Positions 52,701 through 64,000 of a stretch of 64,000 bases of DNA are shown here, one piece after another. Where the stretch lies: contig NC_079487.1 in assembly GCF_020520425.1 (NCBI RefSeq), positions 44,833,219-44,897,218 on the forward strand, given 5' to 3'. The notes below the pieces were generated by a model, which was given only the letters and a program-made list of their open reading frames with translations, did not search any database and was not told the DNA's origin. Numbering within the stretch: the first letter of the stretch is position 1; every line of letters starts with the position of its first letter. The stretch is from Spinacia oleracea. Lineage: Eukaryota > Streptophyta > Magnoliopsida > Caryophyllales > Amaranthaceae. Position numbers and translations under genes: made by a program.

Positions 52701-55700
52701 CACAATAGGGGCATTTGGTGAAATAAGTTTCAGAATAGGGGCATTTGGGTGAATTGGAAACTTGGCTAACGGCAGACTAACGGTCCGTTATTAGTAAGGG
52801 TATGTTGGGTATTTGTACGAATTGTGAGGGGTATTTTATGAATTATTGAAACTTGATGGGCGTTTGGTGAATTATGGCAAAACTCGGGGCATTTCATGAA
52901 ATATCCGTAATTTATAATTGTTCTTAAAATTATATTTATTGTGGCCATGTAAGCTCTTTCATAAGAGACTAACTTACATAATTAGAATTCATTGAACTAA
53001 ATTTCGACCAAATATGTCAAAGAATATTTAAGTCATATATGTTGATATTTAATTTTAACATAATTAGAAACTCTAACAAAGCTATAAAAGATAATAAAAA
53101 TGCAATACTCTGTAGATTACAAAATTAGAAATCATAGCATGATAGAAAGTTTATAACTCATACAGTAATACTCCAAACATGTTAACTTTTCACATAATCT
53201 ATATCTATATATTATACTGAAATAGAGGAAATCAATGTAGTGATGACAAATGTCACTTATTGATTCGCCTCTCTTTATTAAACAAAAATAATTAAAATAC
53301 TTAAATTAAGGAAAAAATATTATTGATTTTCATTATAAATCTTAAATATTATGTTGATAATAAACATATTAAAAATATTTCCCGGCTTTTTTCCCCTTTC
53401 TAATTAAACAAATCAATTATACGGAGGATATACTTCAGTTCAATACCTTATTACAAAGTATATTTTTAAAAGATATTGTTGCTAAACTAAAAAATATCTT
53501 TTATAATTTATGTATTAGTAAACATGAAATGGTATTACTATGACATACAGATTATATGTCAACGCAACTGATCTGCTTCATATTATGTCCATGCAATTGT
53601 ACATGCAAAACTAGATATTACGAAAACATTAATTTGTGATATAACAAGATAAGATAGGTCAGAATATACATACATATAACTTAGTAAAATGTCACCACAT
53701 GATTGGTCCTCTCTTTTAATATAAATTAATTAATAAGATAACATTTTTGTCATATTTAACTTACTTTATTTATTGTAACAATAATGAATATGGAAAAATC
53801 GCACAATCTATATTACTGTATATTTCCCATAATGTGCGATGATATTACTATTTACAAAACATGTATCATTTTGAAGATATTATATGAATAACTAATATGG
53901 AAAGTTGCTCAGTTATTATCTTCCAAATATTTGGAATATATTATTTGGAAGTTACATAGTATTTGTTTGTCCACAAAATTACTTTTGCAATTTTCAAACA
54001 ATCATGTTGTGGCTAAATTATTTGGAAGAAATATTTGATTATATTAAGGTTTTGTGATGTTTGACTTATTTCAGACAAAATAAGTTTAGAAAGATTCAGT
54101 TAGGTTTAATTTAGATAATATAAGTTAAGAAAATTAAGTTTTTTCCACACATTTTTTCACACAAAAATAAGTTATTTCCCGGATAAAATAAGCTTAGATA
54201 AGTTAAGATAAGTTCGGTTAAATTCGGATAAGTTCAGATAAATTCAGATAACATAAGTTCAAACCAAATAAATCGAATAGAACATAGCTTAATAGAGAGG
54301 ATTAATGTGGAGCTGACAACTTCCACTCTTTGATTTCCCTCTCTTTTAATATAAATAATTAATACATCACATTTTTAACTAGGGTAATTTATAATTGTTC
54401 TTAAAATTATATTTATTGTGGCCATGTACGCTCTTTCATAAGAGACTAACTTACATAATTAGAATTCATTGAACTAAATTTCGACCAAATATGTCAAAGA
54501 ATATTTAAGTCATATATGTTGATATTTAATTTTAACATAATTAGAAACTCTAACAAAGCTATAAAAGATAATAAAAATGCAATACTCTGTAGATTACAAA
54601 ATTAGAAATCATAACATGATAGAAAGTTTATAACTCATACAGTAATACTCCAAACATGTTAACTTTTCACATAATCTATATCTATATATTATACTGAAAT
54701 AGAGGAAATCAATGTAGTGATGACAAATGTCACTTATTGATTCGCCTCTCTTTATTAAACAAAAATAATTAAAATACTTAAATTAAGGAAAAAATATTAT
54801 TGATTTTCATTATAAATCTTAAATATTATGTTGATAATAAACATATTAAAAATATTTCCCGGCTTTTTTCCCCTTTCTAATTAAACAAATCAATTATACG
54901 GATGATATACTTCAGTTCAATACCTTATTACAAAGTATATTTTTAAAAGATATTGTTGCTAAACTAAAAAATATCTTTTATAATTTATGTATTAGTAAAT
55001 TAGTAAACATGAAATGGTATTACTATGACATACAGATTATATGTCAACGCAACTGATCTGCTTCATATTATGTCCATGCAATTGTACATGCAAAACTAGA
55101 TATTACGAAAACATTAATTTGTGATATAACAAGATAAGATAGGTCAGAATTTACATACATATAACTTAGTAAAATGTCACCACATGATTGGTCCTCTCTT
55201 TTAATATAAATTAATTAATAAGATAACATTTTTGTCATATTTAACTTACTTTATTTATTGTAACAATAATGAATATGGAAAAATCGCACAATCTATATTA
55301 CTGTATATTTCCCATAATGTGCGATGATATTACTATTTACAAAACATGTATCATTTTGAAGATATTATATGAATAACTAATATGGAAAGTTGCTCAGTTA
55401 TTATCTTCCAAATATTTGGAATATATTATTTGGAAGTTACATAGTATTTGTTTGTCCACAAAATTACTTTTGCAATTTTCAAACAATCATGTTGTGGCTA
55501 AATTATTTGGAAGATATTTGATTATATTAAGGTTTTGTGCTGTTTGACTTATTTCACACAAAATAAGTTTAGAAAGATTCAGTTAGGTTTAATTTAGATA
55601 ATATAAGTTAAGAAAATTAAGTTTTTTCCACACATTTTTTCACACAAAAATAAGTTATTTCCCGGATAAAATAAGCTTAGATAAGTTAAGATAAGTTCGG

Positions 55701-56658
55701 TTAAATTCGGATAAGTTCAGATAAATTCAGATAACATAAGTTCAAACCAAATAAATCGAATAGAACATAGCTTAATAGAGAGGATTAATGTGGAGCTGAC
55801 AACTTCCACTCTTTGATTTCCCTCTCTTTTAATATAAATAATTAATACATCACATTTTTTACTAGGGTAATTTATAATTGTTCTTAAAATTATATTTATT
55901 GTGGCCATGTAAGCTCTTTCATAAGAGACTGACTTACATAATTAGAATTCATTAAACTAAATTTCGACCAAATATGTCAAAGAATATGTAAGTCATATAT
56001 GTTGATATTTAATTTTAACATAATTAGAAACTCTAACAAAGCTATAAAAGATAATAAAAATGCAATACTCTGTAGATTACAAAATTAGAAATCATAACAT
56101 GATAGAAAGTTTATAACTCATACAGTAATACTCTAAACATGTTAACTTTTCACATAATCTATATCTATATATTATACTGAAAGAGAGGAATCAATGTAGT
56201 GATGACAAATGTCACTAATTGATTCGCCTATCTTTATTAAACAAAATAATTAAAATACTTAAATTAAGGGAAAAAATATTATTGATTTTCATTATAAATC
56301 TTAAATATTATGTTGATAATAAACATATTAAAAATATTTCCCGGCTCTTTTCCCCTTCCTAATTAAACAAATCAATTATACGGAGGATATACTTCAGTTC
56401 AATACCTTATTACAAGGTATATTTTTAAAAGATATTGTTGCTAAACTAAAAAATATCTTTTATAATTTATGTATTAGTAAATTAGTAAACATGAAATGGT
56501 ATTACTATGACATACAGATTATATGTCAACGCAACTGATCTGCTTCATATTATGTCCATGCAATTGTACATGCAAAACTAGATATTACGAAAACATTAAT
56601 TTGTGATATAACAAGATAAGATAGGTGAGAATATACATACATATAACTTAGTAAAATT
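49768..56658. repeat. Tandem array with 1,477-bp period, about 3.6 copies
   Basis: The anchor ACATAAGTTCAAACC ends at 49800, 51277, 54265 and 55748. Spacing is 1,477, then 2,988 (1,477 after removing a 1,511-bp insertion with its duplication), then 1,483. Copies 1-3 look nearly identical by eye, while copy 4 is a little more diverged and stops near 56658. Each monomer is AT-rich and noncoding. It contains three related blocks of the kind ATAGAGGAAATCAATGTAG..TGACAA..CCTCTCTTT..AATAATTAA, about 400-600 bp apart, which recall Helitron-type ends. Recurrent 60-70 codon ORFs are repeat by-products. Confidence 0.88.
51406..52907. mobile_element. Long-TIR MULE-like element inside array copy 2
   Basis: This 1,502-bp insert has inverted ends of roughly 480 bp that match closely (start CGGAAATTTCATGAAATGCCC, end GGGCATTTCATGAAATATCCG). 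Exact 9-bp target copies TAATTTATA lie at 51397-51405 and 52908-52916. The same site is empty in the other three array copies. The centre (about 51900-52400) is TC-rich and unrelated to the ends; it could be captured host sequence, but I recognise no gene in it. ORFs 51611-51979 and 52099-52401 show no domain. Confidence 0.85.
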
Positions 56659-58488
56659 CTAATTTTGTATTTTATTATATTAAGTTCAATTTAAAGTTGA
56701 TGAATAAGATAAATTTTTAAATTGGTCAATTGAGTTAAGAGGGTGGAGTATGACATTTTTTAATGAATATTTGGTCGAATAAAGTGAGTGAGCATTATAA
56801 TGTAACCTATTTGATCTACTAATAATATATCATGTTATATCATACTTGGGGTAAAGGGGCAAATATGATTTTGAAATTACTAACTCCATAAGTCAACATA
56901 GACTTTATAATGGTTATATTTTATAATTAAGGGTTTATATTGTACGTAGTAGTATCGTAAATTATAACAAAATTATTATTAATATGTTTGCAACGACAAA
57001 AATAAGTTTTCTATGTTAATGTAAAGCATTGTAATATCACTTATATATAAAATTTCGTGTAAAGTTAACATTTTGATATATAAACCATGCATCACATGCA
57101 CTTGATATGGGCGAGTCCGGACTTAATTTATTCTAACGAAGAAAATAAAGATAAATTATTGACTAATATTAACTAATAAATGGAGATTTAGCGTTAGTGA
57201 ACAGATATGAGGATAACATGTACCATGCCACCTTGGTGATGGGGCGAGTTTAAATTATTGGATTGAGAACCCTCACCCTCACCCAATTCTAATTATGTAT
57301 GTCAGATATTTTCATCAATATTATAGCGAATAAAAATAATTTTAATAATAAACTTATGTCAATATATTCAAAAGATAGATGAAAGACAAAGTGACTTATT
57401 TAACGAATATAGGACGAAAGATTGTCAATGGGGCAAGTTTTTTTTTGGGAGATAAGCCCGCGTATTCGCACTTGGTGGGAAGGGTGGAGGAAATTTGGTG
57501 TGACGGGGTTAAAAAGTTGTACTCGCCGCGGGTGACGGGAAGAGGATGCATGAATTTTTATTAGCCCCGCCCGCTTCTCTTATCTTTCAACTAATTTATT
57601 GTGAATCTTTTAAAAAAAAATACTAACCTACATATTATAATGTGTTGTTTATTTACTCAATTACTCTAACCAGACAACCAAATTGTAGAAGTCTCTAGAA
57701 CAGAGTTTTAAAATTCAAAGTTCTCTTACCTAAACAAAAAATGTTGATTTTAGGGGTGGGTTTGAGGCCGGTGTAGATACACGGGAGGGTGATTGAACGG
57801 GGATGAATTTTATTGTTTACCCTTCAAGAAAGGGAGTGGGTGGGGTGGCCCGATTGGTACTATATATTGTTCCTATCGTGGGTGGCAAGGAGGGGGATAA
57901 GATCTTAGGTGGTTACAAGTGTGGAGGCCCCTCCCCGCCTCAAAGTCATCTATATTTGAATAAAGTAAATGGTGGGGGTATGTGTTAAGTGATCGGATAA
58001 TGAGGTAGTTAATAAGGATGAATTTTATTTCGTATCTCATAATTAATACGAGCAGGAATGGGATTGGATTTGGTACTATACCTACAATTGGTGGAGGGGA
58101 TAAAAAATTTACCCTTGTACGGTTGTGGAGGCTTCACCCGCTTCAAAGTCATTTATAGTCGAATAAAATAGATGGACGGTGGGAGTGTTAGAGGAGTATG
58201 ACTACCGAAGTATAGGGAGAATGAGAATAATTTTTTATTTGCACAGGTGATGAGAGGGGACGAAAACAAACATATCTTTGTACCCTTATTTTTAATTATT
58301 TTTTTTAATAAATAAGACATTGTACGAATGGGGCAACAAAATATTTTATTATATTTTATTCATCATTAATTTTTAAATAGAAAAATATTTATAAGCTCTG
58401 TTTTTTATTATAGATTGTCTGCAACTGCAACTTAGATTTCATGCAAATTTAATATTAGGATTATAAACCGTGCATCGCACGGGCATTA
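56659..58488. other. Decayed repeat region with Helitron-like 3' hairpins
   Basis: No gene is supported. AAACCGTGCATCGCACGGGC at about 58465-58484 is a GC-rich hairpin of the kind that ends plant Helitrons, and a decayed version (AAACCATGCATCACATGCAC) lies near 57083-57102. Segments about 57780-57975 and 58005-58195 are diverged direct copies (TGGTACTATA, GTGGAGGC, CTCAAAGTCAT, GAATAAA). The two 61-codon ORFs at 57379 and 57803 lie in these repeats and are not credible. Confidence 0.45.
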
Positions 58489-59857
58489 TGTTAGGTTATG
58501 ATACATATGACAATTCATAAATCATGCGGAAAAACCATTTAGCCAGGAATACATATTATTTACACATAATCATATAGCATAGTTTAGATGCATACTCTTT
58601 GTTGCGTGCCTTCCCTAGCTGCGCCCGAACCGAACAAGAACAAGTCTTTAGGACTCCAAGTGTCGTCCCTCCGTAGATAGTCCACAGCACGTCCGGATCC
58701 GCCTTAAGATTGACCAACTAGAATCGCCCTTAAAGTACTAAAATTTTCGGCACTCTTAGGTAAGAAATATGACTGAATTTTTCTCTCAAAACTCACTTTG
58801 AATACTTGAATTAATCTCTTAAAATATGTGACCCTAGGCACGTATTTATAGAGTTATGGAAAGGGAATTGGAATCCTAGTAGGATACGAATTAATTAAAC
58901 TTAGAATCCTACAAGAACTCTAATTAATTAATTTATCCTTTTAGGAATAGGAATTTAATCATATACTAATTCTAATAGTTTTAGGAATCATGCATGAACA
59001 CAAACTCACACACACACGGCAGCCACGAGGGCCGCCCATGCGTGTGCGTGCGAGCAGCAGCCCACGCAGCGAGGCCATGGCCTTGGCGCGCGCTGGGCCT
59101 GCCTTGCGGTGGGCCTGGGCGCTACCTTGGCTGGGCGCGCGTTTGGCTTGCTGGGCGATGGCCCGACTTCGTGCCGGGCCTTCGTCCGGCAGGCCTCGTC
59201 CGATGCTAATTCGTACGATACGCTTCCGATTAAATTCCCGGTTCCGGAATTCATTTCCGATACGAACAATATTTAATATTTCCGATTCCGGAATCAATTT
59301 CCGTTTCGAACAAATATTTAATATTTCCGTTTCCGGAATTATTTTCCGATTCCGATAATATTTCCGATTCTGACAATATTTCCGTTTCCGGCAATATTTC
59401 CGATTCTGGCAATATTTCCATTTCCGATAATATTTTCCGATACGTACCATGTTTCCGTTTCTGGCAACATCTACGACTTGGATAATATTTATATTTCCGA
59501 TACGATCCATATTTCCGTTTCCGGCAATATCATCGTTTCCGGAGTATTCATTTCTTGCCTGTGACGATCTCAGCTCCCACTGAAACCAAGATCCGTCGAT
59601 TCCGAATATCCATAGATGGAGTATCTAATGCCATTAAATACTTGATCCGTTTACGTACTATTTGTGTGACCCTACGGGTTCAGTCAAGAGTAAGCTGTGG
59701 ATTAATATCATTAATTCCACTTGAACTGAAGCGGCCTCTAGCTAGGCATTCAGCTCACTTGATCTCACTGAATTATTAACTTGTTAATTAATACTGAACC
59801 GCATTTATTAGACTTAACATAGAATGCATACTTGGACTAAGGGCATTATTTCCTTCA
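58489..59857 (-). repeat. 3' LTR of the right-hand Copia
   Basis: It runs from TGTTAGGTTATG to TTTCCTTCA in plus display, 1,369 bp. A TATA motif on the minus strand is at about 58842-58853. The TTTCCG micro-repeat is at about 59220-59550. ORFs in it are repeat by-products. The polypurine tract GTGGGAGAC follows on the right (59858-59866). Confidence 0.9.
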
Positions 59858-60721
59858 GTCTCCCACTTGTCCTTAGGGACAAGTGTGCATTTCCTAATTC
59901 CTTTGTCGCTCGATGCTTGCTCTTGAACATAAGGTAAGAGTTGTCATCCTTATTATGTCCAGAGGTGTTCCTCGGTTTCAGAGTTCAACTGATCAAATAA
60001 ACAGATAATCATAGCCTATGATTCATCCGAGCACGGCCATGCATTTCACAGTTTCTAGCTCTCCGAGTGGCCTTGTACAACTTTTAAGCATCTCATCCCG
60101 ATTTATGGGAGGACAATCCCAATCTTGCGATCTTGAGATTAGACTTCGTTTGATAGGTGATTACCTGAGCGTTGCCTTTATAGCCTCCTTTTACGGTGCG
60201 ACGGTTGGTCAACGTCAAAGCAACCAGTTCTCAAACAAGTAATCTCAAATCACTCAGGTATTGAGGATTTAGTGTCTAATAATTTAATGAAATTTACTTA
60301 TGACAGACTTTCATCTCTTACAGTAAAGTTTCATAGGTCTTGTCCGATACTAGTCTTCCCAAAGTAAGTATCTATGCAAATGATTATGACATTGCCATGT
60401 CCACATAGTTCAAGAAACAGAACTACTAGTCATCTTGCATTCTAATCGTCTAACGTTTTCTATGCGTCCAATTTTATAGAAAACTCCGACTAGGGACCAT
60501 TTTCAACCTTTGACATTCAAGTTCACTTGATAGACATTTCTTAGTCACAGGACTGGTCCTGACAGTCTATCTTGAATATATCGTCAAATTGAAGGGACTC
60601 ATCATTTAATAAACCACAAATTAAATGGAAAAATGAATTCTTTTCATTTATTGTGAATGATTAACCAATAATGTTTTACAAAGATTTAAACTCTAAAACT
60701 TTAAAACATTAAATAGAGACA
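59858..60721 (-). other. Copia 3' untranslated region
   Basis: This is noncoding sequence between pol and the LTR, colinear with 5245-6108 in reverse complement. Nothing further is seen. Confidence 0.7.
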
Positions 60722-63700
60722 TCAAAGCCATTCTCCAATATGCTTGATTCCCATAGCTGCAGTGTGCGAGTTGTGCTTCGCCTGCGGCAGAGGTTTAGTT
60801 AATGGATCTGATATGTTGTCATCAGTTCCAATCTTGCTTATCTCGACTTCTTTTCTTTCAACGAACTCTCGTAGAAGGTGAAATCTACGAAGTACATGCT
60901 TGACTCTCTGGTGGTGTCTAGGCTCTTTTGCCTGTGCAATAGCTCCGTTATTGTCACAATACAGGGCTATTGGTCCTTTAATGGAGAGGAATACACCAAG
61001 TTCACCTATGAACTTCCTTAGCCATATAGCTTCCTTTGCTGCTTCATGTGCAGCAATGTACTCCGCTTCAGTTGTAGAATCCGCAATGGTGCTTTGCTTA
61101 GCACTTTTCCAGCTTACTGCTCCTCCGTTGAGGCAGAAGACAAACCCAGACTGTGATCTGAAATCATCTTTGTTGGTTTGGAAACTTGCGTCCGTATAGC
61201 CTTTAACAATTAATTCATCATCTCCACCATAGACCAGGAAGTCATCTTTGTGCCTTTTCAGGTACTTCAGAATGTTCTTGGCAGCAGTCCAATGCGCCTC
61301 TCCTGGGTCTGACTGGTATCTGCTCGTAGCACTGAGTGCGTACGCAACATCCGGGCGTGTACATATCATAGCATACATTATTGAACCAATCAATGATGCA
61401 TATGGAATCCCATTCATTCGTCTACGCTCATCAAGTGTTTTTGGGCACTGAGTCTTGCTTAGAGTCATTCCATGAGACATGGGTAGGTAGCCTCGCTTGG
61501 AGTCCGCCATCTTGAACCTATCAAGCACCTTATTGATATAAGTGCTTTGACTAAGTCCGATCATCCTTTTAGATATATCTCTGTAAATCTTGATGCCCAA
61601 TATGTACTGTGCTTCTCCTAGATCCTTCATCGAAAAATATTTCCCAAGCCAAATCTTGACAGAGTTCAACATAGGAATGTCATTTCCGATAAGTAATATG
61701 TCGTCGACATACAATACTAGGAAAGCAATTTTGCTCCCACTGACCTTCTTGTATACACAAGATTCGTCCGCGTTCTTGATGAAACCAAAGTCCTTGACTG
61801 CTTCATCAAAACGTATATTCCAGCTCCTGGATGCCTGCTTCAATCCGTAGATTGATTTCTTTAGCTTGCATACCTTTTTAGCATTCTTTGGATCCTCAAA
61901 ACCTTCAGGCTGTGTCATAAACACAGTTTCTGTTAAAACGCCGTTTAAGAAAGCAGTTTTGACATCCATGTGCCATATTTCGTAATCGTAATATGCAGCG
62001 ATTGCTAACATTATCCGAATAGACTTTAGCATTGCAACTGGTGAAAAGGTTTCATCGTAGTCCACACCGTGGACTTGCCTGTAACCTTTTGCAACCAATC
62101 TAGCTTTGAAAACTTCAAGTTTCCCATCCTTGTCCTTTTTCAGTTTGAAAACCCATTTGCTTCCAATGGCTTGGTAGCCATCTGGCAAATCGACCAAATC
62201 CCATACTTGATTTTCAGACATGGAGTCCAATTCAGATTGCATGGCTTCTTGCCATTGCTTGGAGCTAGGGCTCGTCATAGCTTGTTTGTAAGTCGCAGGT
62301 TCATCACTTTCAAGTAATAGAACGTCATAGCTCTCGTTCGTCAAAATACCTAAGTACCTTTCCGGTTGAGATCTATATCTTTGCGATCTACGCGGGGTAA
62401 CATTTGTAGATTGACCATGATTCTCACCAGATTCTTCTAAAGATCTCTGAGTTTCATCCTGAATGTCATCTTGAGCATTCTCTAGAGTTTGTTGTTCGAC
62501 TCGAATTTCTTCGAGGTCTATTTTTCTCCCACTTGTCATTTTGGAAATGTGATCTTTCTCCAAAAAGACACCATCTCGAGCAACAAACACTTTGTTCTCA
62601 GATGTATTGTAGAAGTAATACCCCTTTGTTTCCTTTGGATAGCCCACAAGGATACATTTGTCAGATTTTGGATGAAGTTTGTCTGAAATTAATCGTTTGA
62701 CGTATACTTCACATCCCCAAATCTTAAGAAAAGACACATTTGGAGGCTTTCCAAACCATAATTCGTATGGAGTCTTTTCGACAGCTTTAGACGGAGCTCT
62801 ATTTATAGTGAGTGCAGCTGTATTTAGTGCATGTCCCCAAAATTCTAATGGAAGTTCGGCCTGACCCATCATTGACCTGACCATGTCTAGCAAGGTTCTG
62901 TTCCTCCGTTCCGACACACCGTTCCATTGTGGTGTTCCAGGAGGAGTCAATTCTGATAGAATTCCACATTCTTTCAGATGGTCATCAAATTCATAGCTCA
63001 GATATTCACCGCCTCTATCAGACCGCAGTGCCTTAATCTTCTTGCCTAATTGATTCTCTACTTCACTCCGAAATTCCTTGAATTTGTCAAAGGATTCAGA
63101 CTTATGCTTCATTAGGTAGACATAACCATACCTACTGAAGTCATCAGTGAAAGTGATAAAGTAGCTGAAACCACCTCTAGCATTTGTACTCATTGGTCCA
63201 CATACATCTGTATGGATTAAACCCAATAGTTCATTTGCTCTTTCTCCAACTTTAGAGAAAGGTTGCTTTGTGATTTTGCCAAGTAAACATGATTCGCATT
63301 TACCATAATCCTCTAAGTCAAATGGTTCTAGAATTCCTTCCTTTTGAAGTCTTTCTAAGCGTTTCAAGTTTATATGGCCTAATCGACAATGCCACAGATA
63401 GGTGAGATCTGAATCATCCTTTTTGGCCTTTTTGGTATTTATGTTATATACTTGTTTGTCATGATCTAATAAATAAAGTCCATTGACTAATCTAGCAGAT
63501 CCATAAAACATCTCTTTAAAATAAAACGAACAACTATTGTCTTTTATTAAAAAAGAAAATCCCTTAGCATCTAAGCAAGAAACTGAAATGATGTTTTTAG
63601 TAAGACTTGGAACATGGAAACAATCTTCCAGTTCCAAAACTAGCCCGGAGGGCAACGACAAATAGTAAGTTCCTACAGCTAATGCAGCAATCCGTGCTCC

Positions 63701-63940
63701 ATTTCCCACTCGTAGGTCGACTTCACCCTTGCTTAACTTTCTACTTCTTCTTAGTCCCTGTGGATTGGAACATAAGTGTGAGCCACAACCTGTATCTAAT
63801 ACCCAAGAAGTTGAATTAGCAAGTATACAGTCTATAACGAAAATACCTGAAGATGGAACGACTGTTCCGTTCTTTTGATCTTCCTTTAGCTTTGGACATT
63901 CTCTTTTGTAATGGCCTATTCCATCACAATAAAGACAGCT
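60722..63940 (-). CDS. pol: Copia polyprotein, long open frame (knuckle, protease, integrase, RT, RNase H)
   Basis: The minus frame is open for 1,072 codons. In order from 63940 it holds a Gag zinc knuckle CLYCDGIGHYKREC, protease active site LDTGCGSHLC (about 63797-63826), and integrase HHCC finger (H107, H112, C138, C141, counting from codon 63709). The integrase core is D168, D231 and E267, the last two separated by 35 residues. RT carries YVDD at 667-670 (about 61702-61711), and RNase H has TDASF and TTEAEYIAAHE. It ends in the usual C-terminus at 60722. A TAA at 63943-63941, just before the knuckle, breaks the link to Gag, so it is probably disabled unless read through. The domain order PR-INT-RT-RH is diagnostic of Ty1/Copia. 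Confidence 0.93.
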   Translation of the reverse strand, partial: SCLYCDGIGHYKRECPKLKEDQKNGTVVPSSGIFVIDCILANSTSWVLDTGCGSHLCSNPQGLRRSRKLSKGEVDLRVGNGARIAALAVGTYYLSLPSGLVLELEDCFHVPSLTKNIISVSCLDAKGFSFLIKDNSCSFYFKEMFYGSARLVNGLYLLDHDKQVYNINTKKAKKDDSDLTYLWHCRLGHINLKRLERLQKEGILEPFDLEDYGKCESCLLGKITKQPFSKVGERANELLGLIHTDVCGPMSTNARGGFSYFITFTDDFSRYGYVYLMKHKSESFDKFKEFRSEVENQLGKKIKALRSDRGGEYLSYEFDDHLKECGILSELTPPGTPQWNGVSERRNRTLLDMVRSMMGQAELPLEFWGHALNTAALTINRAPSKAVEKTPYELWFGKPPNVSFLKIWGCEVYVKRLISDKLHPKSDKCILVGYPKETKGYYFYNTSENKVFVARDGVFLEKDHISKMTSGRKIDLEEIRVEQQTLENAQDDIQDETQRSLEESGENHGQSTNVTPRRSQRYRSQPERYLGILTNESYDVLLLESDEPATYKQAMTSPSSKQWQEAMQSELDSMSENQVWDLVDLPDGYQAIGSKWVFKLKKDKDGKLEVFKARLVAKGYRQVHGVDYDETFSPVAMLKSIRIMLAIAAYYDYEIWHMDVKTAFLNGVLTETVFMTQPEGFEDPKNAKKVCKLKKSIYGLKQASRSWNIRFDEAVKDFGFIKNADESCVYKKVSGSKIAFLVLYVDDILLIGNDIPMLNSVKIWLGKYFSMKDLGEAQYILGIKIYRDISKRMIGLSQSTYINKVLDRFKMADSKRGYLPMSHGMTLSKTQCPKTLDERRRMNGIPYASLIGSIMYAMICTRPDVAYALSATSRYQSDPGEAHWTAAKNILKYLKRHKDDFLVYGGDDELIVKGYTDASFQTNKDDFRSQSGFVFCLNGGAVSWKSAKQSTIADSTTEAEYIAAHEAAKEAIWLRKFIGELGVFLSIKGPIALYCDNNGAIAQAKEPRHHQRVKHVLRRFHLLREFVERKEVEISKIGTDDNISDPLTKPLPQAKHNSHTAAMGIKHIGEWL

Positions 63941-64000
63941 TTATGTGGACTTGTCCTGCTTTGATTTAGCATTGCCCTTGGACTTTCCACCTTTCTTGAA
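63941..64000 (-). pseudogene. gag: End of Copia Gag, cut by a stop codon and by the window edge
   Basis: The minus strand reads a Lys/Gly/Ser-rich tract (KKGGKSKGNAKSKQDKST) and then TAA, directly before the zinc knuckle in the same frame. This is the normal basic linker of a Copia Gag. The rest lies beyond the window. Confidence 0.6.

Larger units (their letters stand above)
58489..64000 (-). mobile_element. Minus-strand Copia element, 3' part (5' end beyond the window)
   Basis: The parts are a 3' LTR at left, a 3' noncoding region, and pol open across the window to a stop just before the Gag zinc knuckle. It is the same family as the LTR at 1136-2541 (same orientation) and the truncated Copia at 3307-7445 (opposite orientation). 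The outer flank, CATTA at 58484-58488, would be one target-site copy; it sits right at the Helitron-like hairpin. Confidence 0.9.

Noticed and set aside
57379..57988. Two plus ORFs of 61 codons with GC-rich ends
   Set aside because: They lie in diverged direct repeats next to Helitron-like hairpins, have no domain, and the similar segment at 58005-58195 does not keep the frame.
60900..62864. Several plus-strand ORFs of 60-100 codons
   Set aside because: They are shadows of the minus-strand Copia pol. The same shadows appear antisense to the truncated copy at 4117-5067.

Overview
This is plant nuclear DNA from repeat-rich intergenic sequence. The evidence is the density of LTR retrotransposons of the Ty1/Copia, Ty3/Gypsy Tat-like and Ty3/Gypsy chromovirus (Tekay/Del-like) types, MULE- and PIF-like short elements, a tRNA-derived SINE, a CC-NBS-LRR resistance-type gene, and short plant introns with GT..AG borders. 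A dicot is most likely. An Amaranthaceae species such as spinach or beet is possible, but nothing here proves it.

Layout. 1-7445: Copia family with 1.3-1.4 kb LTRs. The 5' LTR and leader of a minus-strand element (1-2541) adjoin a fragment of another LTR (2542-3306), then a 5'-truncated plus-strand Copia pol with its 3' LTR (3307-7445). 7446-14477: a non-autonomous Tat-like Gypsy element whose 5' LTR is cut by that Copia. It carries a broken gag-pro and, on the opposite strand, a five-exon gene. 14478-24062: a decayed Tekay-like chromovirus with a degenerate upstream ORF, gag-pol with chromodomain, a MULE-like MITE inside the reverse transcriptase, and a 2.9 kb 3' LTR. 24063-25700: a two-pore K+ channel (TPK) pseudogene fragment and a doubtful small gene. 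25700-28870: noncoding DNA with two inverted-repeat elements. 28934-33313: the only apparently intact host genes, a 48-residue membrane-type protein and an 865-residue CC-NBS-LRR protein. 33314-39824: noncoding DNA with a SINE, a foldback-type element carrying a nine-unit tandem repeat, and other small elements.

39825-47720: a second, young Tat-like element (identical 5-bp target duplication, LTRs differing at one position). Its pol was removed by an internal deletion and it again carries a spliced gene on the opposite strand. 47721-58488: small repeats, a PIF-like MITE, then a tandem array with a precise 1,477-bp period and Helitron-like features, one copy of which is interrupted by a 1.5 kb element with very long terminal inverted repeats. 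58489-64000: the 3' part of a minus-strand Copia with a long open pol frame, same family as the left-hand Copia elements and inverted relative to 3307-7445.

The nesting gives an order of events. Tekay landed beside the TPK fragment. The first Tat element landed in the Tekay leader. A Copia landed in the Tat 5' LTR, and a later rearrangement removed the left halves. The most interesting signal is the pair of Tat-like elements that lost pol but kept a spliced antisense gene with matching domain order and mostly matching intron positions and phases. Extra antisense ORFs are known in the Tat lineage, so the class is not new. The conserved splicing, the apparent separate promoter and the pol-less carriers deserve a check.
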